NCBI RefSeq assembly: GCF_022539665.2
Contig: NC_081336.1
Location: forward strand, 930,001-994,000
Length of the DNA stretch: 64,000 bases
Origin: Daphnia carinata
Lineage: Eukaryota > Arthropoda > Branchiopoda > Diplostraca > Daphniidae
Direction of reading: 5' to 3'
Program-made: the position numbers and the translations under genes
In this document: one piece after another, positions 1 through 13,097 of the stretch
Numbering within the stretch: position 1 is the first letter of the stretch
How the letters are laid out: each line of letters begins with the position of its first letter
The notes under the pieces: generated by a model
What the model saw: the letters and a program-made list of their open reading frames with translations, nothing else
Databases searched by the model: none
What the model was told of the DNA's origin: nothing

Positions 1-1
1 T

Positions 2-1590
2 TTCCCTGGCGATGTTTTGGACACGGAATTGCTCACAGAATTGGACGATGTCCAAGACGTTGACACACGACAACTGTTGGGCGGTCAAGGTGAAAGCTGC
101 AGATCACCAACGACCAGAGAAATGGGTATCTGTTTAGACAGTGGATCGTGCACGTCGGGTGGCGGTCGGGCCAGCGGATCCTGCAACAGTGGCCTCGTCT
201 GTTGCATTAGTAAGTCCATTGAATTACAATTCATTGTTCCGTGGGAAATTTAAATCGATTTTATTTTCCACTAAAGATGTCATCAACACTTGTGATGATG
301 GATTTGCAAGGCAGCTGGACACCGTCACTGTTAACAACACTTATTGGCAATCACCTGTCAGGACGATCGCTCCTTCGTCCAGCTGCACGTTAACTGTGAA
401 ACTAGACACGACATTACCCTCACAAGTGAACCAGCCAATCTGTCAAGTTCGGTCAGTACTTTTCCCCTTTTGTGCTATCTAAAACATCCTGGTAATGTAT
501 AACTGTATGTGCTTAGGTTGGATTTTGTTTTGTTTACGATTTCTCAACCGGATTCCGAATCGGTTTGCAATGGAGATTATTTCGAAGTATCCGGAGCCTT
601 GAACACAGTCCCGACTATTTGCGGATTTAATAACGGACAGCATAGTAACTCTTTTCTTCTATTGCATAATCAAAATGAATCTTGAAACGTTATGTTTTTC
701 TGAAGTGTATCTTCACGTTCCACCGGCACCCAACGATGTTCAGCTCACGTTCAATTTCGGACCAGCGGAAGGCGAAAGTCGTCAATGGAACATGTTGATT
801 TCCATGATCCCCTGCAATTCCAAAATTCTAGGTAAAACAATTTCCCTTTTAATTCATTGCAATCCCTGATTCATCGTTGCTTTAAAACTTCTTCGTCCCT
901 CGTTCAGCGCCTCCCGATTGCCTGCAATACTTCACTACCCGTTCGGGAAGCGTCAGAACGTTCAACTGGCGAGACGTTACTGGAACAGCCACTCGCCAAT
1001 TGGCCAACCAAGATTACAGCATTTGTTTCCGATCAGGACCAATTCAGGTAAAAGCCTCATCACCATTTCTCTTATGTAACGAGCTAAAAAAAAAATTAAT
1101 TTCATGTTTATACAGAGGCAATTGTGTTTGACGCCGTGCGCGGTGGTAACAAGCCAGAAAGCGTTTAGCATCAGCTTACCGATTACTCTGCCAGCGACGG
1201 GAACCGCAGCCACTACCCCCGATGTGAGTCAATTTGGATCCCTGAACTGTAACAACGATTTCCTCGTCATTCCCGGAGGTTTTAATCTCGGAAATCCGGC
1301 TGCCGTAACCAACATAGCGTATGACCGCTACTGTGGAGAGAGACTGAATGCGCTTCCTGGAAGCCAGGCATCAACGACCGTTTGCAGTAAGTTCCAGCAG
1401 CATTTGTTCTTGATTTGTAAAATTGATGTTGATTACTTGTTTTTGTTTTTTTCTTTGTGTTCCATTAGCTACCATGACGCCGTTGAGAATCTTCTACAGA
1501 ACCAATCGTGATGAGACGGTTACTACACCTGCGGCAGATTCAATAACAAATGGAAATCGCGGATTTTGCTTGAACTTCCGTATTCAGTAA
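2..1590 (+). CDS. Secreted clip/CUB-type protein A (5' end missing)
   Basis: Seven exons are visible: <2-209, 277-451, 517-644, 706-831, 908-1047, 1116-1386 and 1469-1590 (TAA). All have GT/AG borders and consistent phase. The first exon is cut by the window edge. It encodes a six-cysteine clip-like module ending in a Cys-Cys pair (GLVCC). The following exons encode two CUB-like beta-sandwich regions with conserved NNTYWQSP and FNWRD blocks and evenly spaced cysteines. The exon pattern matches the paralogues at 2993-5076 and 5790-7962 exactly from the clip exon onward. The missing upstream exons should hold a signal peptide, as in those two. Function unknown. By family resemblance it is an extracellular binding protein; no protease domain is present. 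I am confident it is coding, less so of the domain names. Confidence 0.85.
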
Positions 1591-2884
1591 ATTCGTTGCT
1601 GAATTTTCTCTTTGGTGGTGGACTCGTCAGCAAATAGCATTTTGGGGATAGTTTATGTGCCATTATGCCTGACAACTAAACAATTTGATACATCTAGTTT
1701 CAAAATTTTTAAGAACTGCTTTCTTCTACGGTTATGTTTAATGCGAAGATGTTGATGACTCTTTTTTCAGGTATATTCAAATTAGTCTCCGAAAAAAAAA
1801 AACTAATCGTTTATTAATTGCTGGCCTTGGTAAAGCAAAAAATGCTATCTAGTCGGTACAACCGGGAGCGTTGAACTTCGCTCTCAAGATCGCTATACAG
1901 AGAACTGATGCGTTCAATTTTTTATCCATTAAATGACGTTGCCAAAATATCAAAATATCCATCTTGAAAAAGTCTCACAGCAACATCGTTACCTGTATAA
2001 TTTGAGGGTTGAACGAACCGTCAGGCATTCGGCGTCCACAACAAACAGGTTTTTCAAAGGGAAATCCCGTGATGATGAGGGGGATGATAGCAATGACTAT
2101 CGGGCTGTATCTACGTACAGCCAACACCCGTAATTAAGCATGCAAAAAAACAATGATGATGCTGCAATATGTGCTGTGGATGCCAGAATAATAATAATAA
2201 ACCACAATTACGAATGAGACATAAAAATACAAGAAGAAAAAATGATTCAGATTCAAGGTGACTCACGGAAAGTTTGAGATATTGACGATTCAAAGTCAAT
2301 GCTTTGAACAACCATGCAGGTACGTATGATGCTTTTCAGACATTGAGCGTTCCATGTCGTCGATGTGATGACGCGTCTTTTTGCTGATTAATCTAGCCTT
2401 GGTTGAAGACCGATAATGACTTAATGACTTCCAATTGTTTTGCCTCTTGTGGCAAAGATTCAGCCTCGTATAAATCATTGAATTTAAAGGGAAATTGTAT
2501 TTAATTACACTTATTTACATTCTCGAGTATCAAAACACTCTGAGTAGATAATCATTGAATTCAAAGAGCGTGAGCATCTCAGGACTGACGTGAGAAACGT
2601 AAATGAAAGACTAGATGACCGATGAAGATTTCTTTTTAAACGCTGTGCTCTTCGAGGCGCATTTCGTGTTCCATCGTCTCAACAACATGACAAATTGCCC
2701 TTGCGCATTTTGCGGACTAAGGTCATCTGTTTTTACGTTCCAAAGGTAGAAGTTAACGAGGCACTCCACGCATAAATGGGATGGAACGGGAGAACTCAAA
2801 AGATACAACCTCTTGTGGTTGGGATGACTCACTCCACCTTCTGCAACATCAAGAGTTCACGCCGATCATCCAGCTAGGCAAGGC
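1591..2884. other. Intergenic, 1.3 kb
   Basis: Separates paralogues A and B. I see short A-rich tracts and no coding exon with splice support. Small open frames here lack any recognisable protein feature. Confidence 0.5.
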
Positions 2885-2892
2885 TATATAAG
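2885..2892 (+). promoter_or_regulatory. TATA box of CUB-type gene B
   Basis: TATATAAG lies 108 bp upstream of the chosen ATG at 2993. A start site about 30 bp downstream (around 2915) would give a 5' leader of roughly 75 nt. The inverted paralogue C has a similar element at 8017-8024. Confidence 0.6.
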
Positions 2893-2992
2893 CTACAGCG
2901 TTCCCCACAATCTTATGCGGCCCGTTTTGTTCCAAACATTTTGCTTAGGAAAGCTCGTCACGTTTGCCTTACATACAAATTACAGAGCGAAG

Positions 2993-5076
2993 ATGGCAAA
3001 GCTTGGCTTATTCCTTTTCATCGTTGCTTTATCGAATCAAACCAGTTTAGCTTGTAACGATGATAAAGACGAGCAGTTACCTGGTACATGGCGAGAGCTG
3101 AATGATTATTGGGTACGTTCGTATGGATTACCTCCCCACACTTTCGATCCTCCTTACCACCAGCAAGCCTCCCCTCCAGGTATTTAATTCATGGGAATTT
3201 AAAGCCATCAAAAGTTACGTGCTTTATCTTTTCCTTCATTTCTTTTAGAACCAGCAATTTCATATCAGGGGCGATCATCCTTGAACCGAGCTAATTCTAA
3301 CACCAAGCCATTTAAAAACTATTTCATTAAGAGTAAGTATACAGCAATCAGTCATCTGTATACGCTCGAAGGGAGGGTTGATTTCGTTTTTCTTTTGCAA
3401 CAGAGAACGCTGATGGCAAAGCAAGTGGACGTTTTGCTTTCGGTGGTTTGAAAGCTTCGCTAATCAACACGGGCCTCTTCAACAACAGATTCACGCCGGC
3501 CAACACGTTCAGGCCACTCCAAGGACTCGGCAAACAATCACCTGTCGTTTTGAATCCTAATTTCGATAACCTTCTCACCACGTTCGATGGATGTACAGCA
3601 CCCAATGGCGAATCCGGAATCTGCGCTCCAGGAAACATCTGCTCTCTGTTCGGTGGCCGGCCCAGTGGTTCCTGCATCCTGGGCAAAGTTTGTTGCATCA
3701 GTAGGGGAACTCCAGAACAATTCAACTTAATCGTTTAAAGTCTAACACATAAAAAGCATTTCTTTATTTGGACGGTGTTTAAATATAGATGTGGTTCCAT
3801 CATGTGGTGGAACTGCCACCCTTAACAACACATACTGGCAATCTCCTGCAATCCTTAGCGCTCCTTCGACGTGCACGTTAACTGTCAAGCTGGACGCGAC
3901 ATTTGTAGAGCAAAAGAAACCCATCTGCCAACTTCGGTAAGCGTTAAATGTCGAAAACTTTAAGCCGCAATTCATTTTTGTTTATGTAGATTAGACTTTG
4001 TTTCATTCACCACTTCACAGCCGACAGCTGGAACTTGCACGGACACATTTCAAGTGAGCGGATCGACTAATATAGCACCGATTATCTGTGGGGACAATGA
4101 CGGGCAGCACAGTAAGCAACATTGAATGTCCATATCGGGACTAATTTAACGTATTAGATTTTATTTTATAGTGTACCTTGATGTCCCATCATCACTCAAT
4201 GGTCCTACCAATGTCCGCCTTATGTTCAACTTTGCAGCTGGATCTGGCAACAGTCCACGTACGTGGAACATTAAAATCGCAATGCTTCCGTGCGGAGCAA
4301 ATTACCTCGGTAATTCATTTCATATTCACAGAAACAAACGAGATCAACTCTTGTACTTTAAAAACATAACCCATAGCTCCGAGGGATTGCCTCCAATATT
4401 ACACATCGGCTACTGGTATAATTAAATCGTTTAACTGGCGAGATATCGCTGAAGTTGCTACTCGCCAACTCAACAGCCAAAACTACAACATTTGCTTCCG
4501 GACCGAGGAAATGGATAAACAGGTCTTGCAATTATTTTCTTTCCTTTCCCAACACGCATTTGAACGGGGCCTTTTTTGGGGGGATGCATAGATTGCAAGC
4601 CGGATGTGTCTGATGCCATGTACGATAACGAATGGAGGCGACGCGTTCTCCATTACGTCTGTGCCGGGCAATCTTGCTAATTCCGCCGTGGGAACAACAG
4701 GCCCAAATCCAATACCTCCACCGGTAGCTACAGTTGCAGTTTGCCTGTACGATTTCTTGCTGATTGCGCAAGGTACAGACCCAATCACTGGCCTCGTTGC
4801 TGACCGGTTCTGCGGCAATCAACTGAATCCGATTCCGAACGGCGCGGCAGTCAGCGTCACAGTTTGCAGTAAGTTTGGTCGGGCAAATTTTTGGAGGGAC
4901 TTTGGTTTAATATACTTGCATTTATTGCAGCTCGAATTCAACCTTTCAAGCTGACCTATCAGACCGATAACACCGAAGGCGCTGTGTTTGCCAATAATCA
5001 GGGAATCATTATTCCGGCATTTGGCGATGCGGGAAATGTGGGCTTCTGTCTTGATTTCCAACAGAGAATAAATTAA
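2993..5076 (+). CDS. Secreted clip/CUB-type protein B
   Basis: Complete nine-exon gene, 514 aa: 2993-3179, 3249-3332, 3404-3700, 3789-3936, 3990-4111, 4172-4309, 4377-4522, 4592-4868 and 4931-5076. It begins with a hydrophobic signal peptide (MAKLGLFLFIVAL) ending near the TSLAC segment. A low-complexity linker follows, then a six-Cys clip-like module (about residues 155-190, ending KVCC), then two CUB-like regions (CGGT...NNTYWQSP and FNWRD...ICFRTEE). The C-terminal segment has C-L-Y-D-F-L-L and ends GFCLDFQQ. No catalytic triad is visible. I infer an extracellular protein that binds a ligand or partner; the exact role is unknown. It is a tandem copy of gene A and an inverted copy of gene C. 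Confidence 0.88.
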
Positions 5077-5789
5077 AGGAGAAATGTACTTGGGCTACAC
5101 CGTGTGTCAGGATAATTGATAACATGCAAATAAACGGAAAAAAAAACAAAAAAACAAATATTGTGTTTGCGGATGCACTGACGATAGTAATTTACACATA
5201 CTAGCCAAAGATGATGTCCCGATTACAATACATTTTCAAATGAAAACGTTGCAACTCTTTGGACGTGCATACGCATGTTTCGCGTGATGGATTAACGTCA
5301 GCTTCATCGGTTACATAACACCGGACATTTTCGATAGCCCAAATAAAGAAGTACCATGTGAACTACAGAAGCTATTTGTATACCGAACGTAACTTTTAAC
5401 ATAAGGGCTGTTACATTGCAAGTGGGAATTAACTTTGCGCAACGCGATACTGAGACAAGTCAGCTCCGATGTAATGAAAGAAAAACAGGTCCGAAACGTT
5501 GTTTTAGGTGCGAAAACAATTTATTTCATAACAACAAAAACTTTTTATAATGGCAATTAATAGTTGGCAAATCATTGAAAATAATTTAAGCCTGAAACAA
5601 TATTTCATATCATAATTTTCAATGTACTCTAAAGAGTTGTCACGCCTTCCTGGCCATTTAGGAAAATCCAGTGGAAAAAAATGTCGTATTGCACCACCCT
5701 TCACCAGAAGAATGCCATGTTAAAATCAGACAAGACATGGGCTAGCGAAATAACACTAAAGCAAATTCTCGGATCCACATTTGGCTCGT
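5077..5789. other. Convergent 3' ends, 0.7 kb
   Basis: Spacer between the 3' ends of gene B (+) and gene C (-). It contains A/T-rich stretches with several AATAAA-like motifs that could serve as polyadenylation signals. No coding exon is supported. Confidence 0.5.
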
Positions 5790-7962
5790 TTAGTTTGTCC
5801 TGTGCTGGAAATCGAGGCAGAAACCTACGTTGTCAGGTGCATCTGCGGCCGCTGCAATTATGGCAAGCGGAGCATTGGCAGCAATCGCTGCTTCAGTGCC
5901 GTCAGTCCGGTAGGAAAGCATAAACGGTCTGATTCGAGCTAATGACGTTCAACATTTAGTTTTAATTAAAAAACAAGGAAGCTGTGATTAAAGTATTTCC
6001 CCGTGACTTACTGCAAACGGTGACACTGGCTGCGTTTCCACCTGGAATTGGGTCCAATTGGTTTCCGCAATAGCGGTCGGCAGCTAAACCGGTGGCTGGA
6101 TTGAAACCGCCGGCGATGAGAAGGAAATCGTACAGGCAAAGAGCCTGCGTGCCTGCATTATTGGTAGCACCCACTGCGGAAAGCAGTGCGGCTGCTGCGG
6201 CCGCAGCTATTTCGGCTGGCGTAGGTGCGAGAGGGTTGCCAGGTGCCGCCGCAGGCGGCCGTGTGGTCAGCGAGAAGGCGTCTCCACCATTCGTCACTGT
6301 ACAGGTGGAAAAGCACACCTGGTTTGAGAGCTGTGTAATGTACGACAGAAGTTTAGATAGATGCGGAATCAATGCGGATGAAAGAGGATGGAAACGAACC
6401 TGTTTGTCGATTTCTTCAGTCCTGAAACAGATGTTGTAATCTTGATTGTTTAGTTGACGGGTAGCGGGTCCTGGAGTGTCTCTCCAGTTAAACGATCTAA
6501 CCACTCCGGTGGATGACATGTAGTACTGGAGGCAATCCTTGGGAGCTGTAGTTTAACAATTGATTTTCATTTGACTGTAATTTCATTGGAATGGTATTTA
6601 GGGAGTGCGGTTTAACTTACCAAGATATGAGGCTCCGCACGGCAGCATGGCGATTTTGATGTTCCACGAACGTGGAATAGTTCCCGTTCCAGCAGCAAAG
6701 TTGAACATCAATTGGACATCGGTAGCTTTAGCAGCTGATGATGGGACGTCGAGATAAACTAAACGCAAAGGATTAAATCAAACGGGCAACTTTGGCTATC
6801 TATCTCTTCGCGTTAAATTTTGATTTATGTCACTAACTAACTTACTGTGCTGCCCATTGTTGTCACCACAGATAACAGGCACTCTATTCGTGGATCCTCC
6901 GACTTGAAAAGTGTCTGCGCAAGTGCCGGCTACCGGTTGCGCGGTCGTGAACGAAATGAAATCCAAGCTGAAACCGCGATTGGATTCATTATTTTAACTG
7001 CTCTTTTTTAAAACACATAATTTCAACGTACCGAAGTTGACAAATGGGTCTCTTTTGTTCAACGAATTTGGCATCCAATTTAATCGACAACGAACATGTA
7101 GTGGGAGCGCTAATCGTAGCCGGTGATTGCCAGTACGTGTTGTTCAACGTGACGGTACCACCGCACGCAGTTATCGCGTCTGTTTCAATGAAATTAATAA
7201 TCGCTATCAGAAATCCTTTAGCAACGTCAGGTAATGTGTAAACTTACTAATGCAGCAAACTTTTCCCAGAACGCAGGCGCCGCTAGGTCGACCCCCGAAC
7301 AGCGAACAGATGTTTCCTGGAGCGCAGATTCCGGATTCGCCATTGGGCGACGTGCATCCATCGAATGTTGAGATTGGGTTCTCGAACTCGGGATTCAAAA
7401 CGACGGGCGACCTGGTGCCCAGCCCTTGGAATGGTCTGAACGTGTTGGCCGGCGTAAATCTGTTGTTGAAGAGGCCCGTGTTGATCAGAGAAGCCTTCAA
7501 ACCACCAAGAGCAAAACGCCCCTGCGCCTGGTTTTCGTAATCATCATTGTCTAATCGATTCAAATTGAAATTAGTTTGATAAAGATTTGTTGACAGAAGG
7601 CTAAACTTGATTGTACTCACAGTTGCTGACATAAGCTTTGAAAGGTTCGATGTTAAATTTTGGTCTGTTAAGACGGCTACGTCCTTGATATGGAACGACA
7701 GGTTCTGAAATAGAAAATCCAGTGTCAAAACGTTAAAGGGATTTGGATTAGCTAAAGTTTAAATACCTGGTGGAACAAAAGGGTTTTGTTGGTAGTATCG
7801 CGAGTCAAATGTGTTGGGAGTGTATCCGTACGCACTGGCCCAATACTCATCTGAATCTTGTCTCACTGTCGCGAATTGTTCATCGCGGCTAGTATCGTCA
7901 CAAGCACGACTTAAATTAGTGAACGCTAACAAGACGAACAGGATAAGATTGAGCTTCAACAT
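5790..7962 (-). CDS. Secreted clip/CUB-type protein C (inverted paralogue)
   Basis: Complete nine-exon gene, 530 aa, read on the minus strand: 7962-7767, 7704-7621, 7550-7248, 7179-7032, 6967-6846, 6758-6621, 6545-6400, 6318-6012 and 5938-5790. Internal exons 4-7 have exactly the same lengths as in gene B (148, 122, 138, 146 nt). I start at 7962 (MLKLNLILFVLLAF signal peptide) because an in-frame ATG at 8010 would lie upstream of the start site predicted from the TATA box at 8017-8024. It has the same clip-like module (ending KVCC) and two CUB-like regions as B. It differs by alanine-rich insertions: one run in exon 8 and another in the last exon. Function unknown; secreted. Confidence 0.87.
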
Positions 7963-8016
7963 CTTTGCCAACGAACACAAATCTTTGCACTCTGGCTGTA
8001 ATGAAATCATTGCGCT

Positions 8017-8024
8017 TTTATATA
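8017..8024 (-). promoter_or_regulatory. TATA box of CUB-type gene C
   Basis: Read on the minus strand this is TATATAAA. It places transcription start near 7990, so the first usable ATG is at 7962. This element decides the start codon of gene C. Confidence 0.6.
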
Positions 8025-11000
8025 CGCCAGGAGGTTGTACTTTTGGACTTCTAGGTACTTGAAACTTCTTTCAACAGCCAATGGTTGCCAACTGTTAATA
8101 ATCGGTACTGCTATATGCCGTCCTTGAATTCAAGCGTTGACCTGCCTGGTCGAAAAATGGGCTCTTATTCATCTTGCACTTTGTTTATCCGCCTATCATT
8201 ATATTCCACAGATTCCGTGTGTCATAATCAATTATATTTCCCAAAATCGTGCATCCTCCTTCGTGCCACTAACCCTCTCCTACGGTTATCATTTTAACAT
8301 TATTAAATTTCCATTTCGTGCAGCACGTATATAGTGAGCAACTATAGTTCCCTACGCTCTGGCTTAATGATCCACTTATACACTGAATCCCGTTTTTTTT
8401 AAATCGAATTGCGAATTGCGAAATAAAAAGGCGTTTGTTCCCTCCACCACACGCATAGCAAACATATTGTTACAAAAACGACAAGTAAACGAAATTCGAC
8501 ATTCTCGTTCGTGAAGTTCTCCGGTCATCCTTTCCCAATGCATTTTGCAGCGTTCATCAAGGTGATAAGACGAGGTCAAACCCAGACCAGAAACGATGGA
8601 GTCTGTTATTGTTTGATGGTTAATTCGCATTGCAATAGCCATCGCATAAAATAATGCTCATCGAATGATGTGCAGCACCCTATCAATCACGATAAGTGGG
8701 CGATAGTTGCACGAAGTGCCGCGCCTTAATCTGACCCTAATCTAAACCTAACCCTTTATTTTTTATTATTTTTTTTATTGCATTTTAAATGGCCATGTTG
8801 AGGTGACGCATACGCCACTCACTTAAAACTGGGAGATCCCGGCCAGCACAACACGGAGTTCAAAGTGAAAACTCGAAAGAAACGCATTTAAGACCTTAAG
8901 ATTAAGGTTTCAGGAGATTTAAGTTTGCTCAACGAGGTAGATACATTTGTGCTATCCAAGTCGAATAATTATGTTTGAATCGCACGAATTATTGATTGGT
9001 TGTTTCACCTCGCAATGCTTACGACGTTTCACAGAGGCGTTCCGCACGATGGTGATCCGTCATGACTTGTAACATTTTAAACGCCTCATGGTATTTTCGT
9101 GAAATTCACAATAGCCAAATCATTTCTTGAATATACAGTGCCCTCAGCGGCACAAGGATCCGGTAGAGCGATGCGGAGCTTGGGTAGTGAGAATTGTGGT
9201 TGTCAATTAAAGCTGGATGGCGTTCATCGCAAAAGGATGATGTGCTTTACTACACGAAAACTTTTCAAAAAATTTCCGCAATATTTTCTGATATGGCATA
9301 GTTTCGTAGTAGAGATTCTATCTAAAGTATTTCCTCTTGTTCCATGTCAACGAACTTCAATTTACTCACTTTTCTCGAGATTTCCTCCATAGATGGCAAA
9401 CAGATCGACCATAGATGACGTTTCGATTTCGATGTCTCTTGTACATTTTCTGTTTTTCAATTTGTGACACGGGAAATCGATTTCAATTTACAGGGGACAT
9501 GAAGATACATAGGAAAATGGCTCTCGAAAAATTTCAATTGCGTGCAGCGTGACTCATAGAGTGGGGGAGGGAGAAGCAGCGTCATCTAGTTTTGCTAACT
9601 CTAAACCAGTTTCCGCATATTACACTTTTCAGACGTAAACCAAAATTGTTTTTGTTAGGCTTATATTTTTTAAGTAACCGTAAAAAATGTTTAAACAAAT
9701 TCATTGCGTAACAGGCAATTGTTTGTGTTTGATGCAGGCAACGTTGCTTGTATCATTTCTTCTTCTGCTAGATGGCTCCGCTTGTTTCCGGCTCCTCGTG
9801 TGACAGAGTGAACTTGAAGTGGATTCTCAGCGAAAATGTGTTTTTTTTCCCAGATGTTGTGCAGAAGATCGTTGTAAATGCAATGAATTAGATTACTTTG
9901 CATTAGTATTTCATATAATACGGATTTTTGTTTAGATTTTTTAAAATAGCGTCAACGTGCCTGAAAAATTTCATTACCTAACGACCGAGAAACCTGAAAC
10001 CATGGAAATAGCCGAAAAAGAACATTCGAAGAATGAACACTCACAAACTCAGTTATGGCTCTTCTTGAATGGTAAAAAAAAAACATCTTTACAAATAATG
10101 CCACTAGGGATGCTATATAATTCTGACAACAGATTTAGTTTCTTTATTGTTGGCTTAGTTTTGGAAAAAGGGTTATTTTGGTCAACAATTTATTTTTTTC
10201 ACATTCATTCTTCAAAATTTAAGTGCTTGTTAAATGCCAAGTTTCTGTTGGGATATTTACACAGTTGCATATACAGAATGGAAAAGATGAAAATGAAGCT
10301 GGACCTGATTTTACACTGCTCTTCTGGGATTTTTCAGCGAATGGGATCTGATATAATCTAACTTTTGGGTATTGTTCAATGTCATATTTTTGTATCAGTA
10401 TAGATTGAATTACTTTTCTCTTGCAGAGGAACTCCTATCTCTTCTGTGGTATGATCATCAAACCTTAAGGTGGTATTACTGAGGCCTATGTTTCAACCAT
10501 AACCAAGGTAAATCATAGGTTTTAACATTCTGTGCAATGGTGTGAGTATAAAAGTAAAATGGTAATAGATTGAGAACATTTAAAAAGCCAGTTCTATGAC
10601 TTGAGATATAACGAATGACGGAAGACGATGACGACTAACAGATCTTTACTACTTCTATGCTGTATTGTTCGATTTCTCCGATGCCGCCATAAATCACTTT
10701 ACGGCAATGCAATTTTCTATGATCATTTTTTTTCCCCTCCAGGATAGTACGCCGATCCCTCCTTAAAGTATGAAGATTTGGGATCTCTCTGTACGTGGAA
10801 ATATCGAAAGATGTTTTCCAAAGCATATAGCGGCGAAAACATGTGGTTAGCTGAAATTAACTGGTAGTATGAGTTAACTGTTGTTCGGCTTGGAAAAAAA
10901 TCAAACGGAAACAGTGCAAAGGTAGTCGCGAATTCGTGATCCAAAATGAAGAAGGATAAGTCAAAATGTCCAAGTAGGTAATAGAAAGACGTAGAACGAA

Positions 11001-11626
11001 CTTTTTGGCATTGAAGGGTACTGCTGTAAGTTTCCTTTGGTAAGAAAGTTTATTTCATAAAGGATAAATGACAAAAGAAACGAAGTGGCCACACAACCTA
11101 ACCGGCCTCCCTTGAAATCGTTATTTAACAATATCGTTAGGAAAGCAGTGAGTATAAGAAAGAAGAGAAAGTAAACAGGAATTGTTTACAGACGCAATTC
11201 AATATGTAATTAGACAAAACGTAATCGAAAGCGGAAAGCTCAAAAGATGACGGTAGCATTTTGGAGGTTTTAATTTTGTTACATGTTATATACCAATAGA
11301 TGGCAGTGTATTGGAGACAATTTCGTTGGAGGCCCTGTGATTTACGTCGTGTTCACAACGTGCTGCCATCAGCGGCACAATTTTAATACTTATTACAAGC
11401 TACAAGCAGACGACTAATGACAGTGGCAGAAAATGGTAACTTAGTATAAGAGTCAAATCATTTCACCTGTTAAGTATATCGTACGCATTATTTGACATAA
11501 GCGTCTACCAGTGTTTTCCTGATTACCTAATTTTTTAAGTTCTTTCAAGCTATTATACTGGGAATCTGCATGGAGTAAAAAAATAGCGTAGCAATTAGAT
11601 ATTCACAATGAAACGGTTTCATTCGT

Positions 11627-11749
11627 AATTTTACAGGATGTTCATAGGTTTCATGAATTCATAGGTTTCATTCATTGAAACCTGATGTTCATAGGTTTCA
11701 TGAATTCATAGGTTTCATTCATTGAAACCTATGAACATCCTGTAAAATT
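11627..11749. repeat. Near-palindrome with internal tandem duplication
   Basis: The ends are a 27-bp perfect inverted repeat (AATTTTACAGGATGTTCATA... and its complement). Inside is a 47-bp unit present twice in tandem (11637-11683 and 11684-11730). Each unit itself carries a TTTCATTCATTGAAA-type inverted core. Could be a miniature foldback element or the product of template switching during replication. Confidence 0.9.
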
Positions 11750-12966
11750 GTTTTCAGTATGCAGCATCTATTACCTAACACTTCGAATTCAGTGCGCATA
11801 CTGATATTAAGGTATAAGCAAATATTTATTTCCATTCATATGTAAACATAGTTTAGAATGGTATCAACTGTTTTTTTTTTTTATGAACTGACCAGAATAT
11901 CAAGGATGTTGGTTGAACTGGGTAACAAAATGTGGAAGGAGAAGTACATGTATTTGATGAAAAATGGTAATTGAAGAAAAGATAATCTAAATGCAGGGCC
12001 TGGAAAGGTGGTTTGCATATACCGTTTCATTTGTATACCTTTTCTGAAGGAAAGCATATTAGAAATATGAGAAGAAATTCCCACATTATCCAGTTTGTTG
12101 TATGACAATTTTAATTGTGTTACACTGCAACAATAGTGCATAATTAATGGGAGTATTAGCATTTTATTTCCAGTTATCTGTGATCGTATGGAAGACATTA
12201 AACTTGTTTTGGAGTTATTGTGATACCATTCATTTGCAGTAATTGGAACTTGTTCCTTGTTTATTGAGGTATGCTCTGTAGTTTTGACAATTGACAATGT
12301 CACAAAGAGATTGGGTTTTATATCCTGGACTGTTATTCCACTAAGGATGTCTTAGACAATTGAATGTTCGATTGGTGATTGAGAAATTATGAGTTCATTG
12401 CATAAAATCACAGAATATATTATAACCAAAGAAACCATGAGTGCTTATGTTCCATTTCCACAAGAAAACATGGCTATGAATTTCCAAAATGATCGAAAAA
12501 CACATGTTGAAAGAAGATTGAATAGTTTCACCCTGGAATCTCCAACACGAACATCTACCTATCATTATTCTGTAAAATTCTAATGACAAGATGTCTAAGA
12601 ATTTTAGTTACAGTTCTATTTATAATCTCAGATGAACTTACCAATATTGTTAAACAGGTTTAGGAGTTCTATGTATGTTTTACTTTGATGGCTTAAATCA
12701 ATTCTATTTGTATATACTTATATTTTATGTTTACTTATATATATTGTATTAGCAAATCTAATTTCGAACGCCAGGGGTTTCAGTATCAATTTTCGGAGCT
12801 GAGAGCATAATGCAATATGACGTCTCAAACATTCACAGATATGGCAATCCGCTTTACCCACAAAAAATTAAAAATATTGGCCATGTTTTTCTGTTTTACT
12901 GCTATCGCCATCTACTGGTCACGTTTCTAGTTAATTTTCTACATACACTGACCGAAAAAAAAAACA

Positions 12967-13000
12967 TTTTAAGCCCGACTTTTCTCGGTCGGGCTTAAAA
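12967..13000. repeat. Perfect 13-bp hairpin (TTTTAAGCCCGAC motif)
   Basis: The stem TTTTAAGCCCGAC (12967-12979) and its exact complement (12988-13000) flank an 8-nt loop. The motif AGCCCGAC/GTCGGGCT recurs at 13050-13097 and on the opposite strand at 56402-56440, so it belongs to a small dispersed family. Confidence 0.85.
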
Positions 13001-13049
13001 TTATTATTGGGGTTACTATATAGGTTTTTGAAAAACGAAAAAAAGAACA

Positions 13050-13097
13050 GGAAAAGTCGGGCTTATTTTTTTGTCGGGATTAATTTTAAAACCTGGC
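13050..13097 (+). repeat. Dispersed GTCGGG-type repeat, copy 1
   Basis: Contains two GTCGGG blocks about 20 bp apart followed by a TTTTAAAACCT-type end. The complement of 56402-56440 reads with the same order and spacing. No coding capacity seen. Confidence 0.6.

Noticed and set aside
8720-8755. CCTAA-like stretch resembling interstitial telomere repeat
   Set aside because: Only two imperfect units; too short to count as arthropod TTAGG telomere DNA.
9957-10361. 134-codon open frame on +
   Set aside because: AT-driven composition, poly-lysine run from an A-tract, no domain, no splice support.
11881-12303. 140-codon open frame on -
   Set aside because: No signal peptide, motif or recognised family; surrounding DNA is uniformly AT-rich and non-coding in character.
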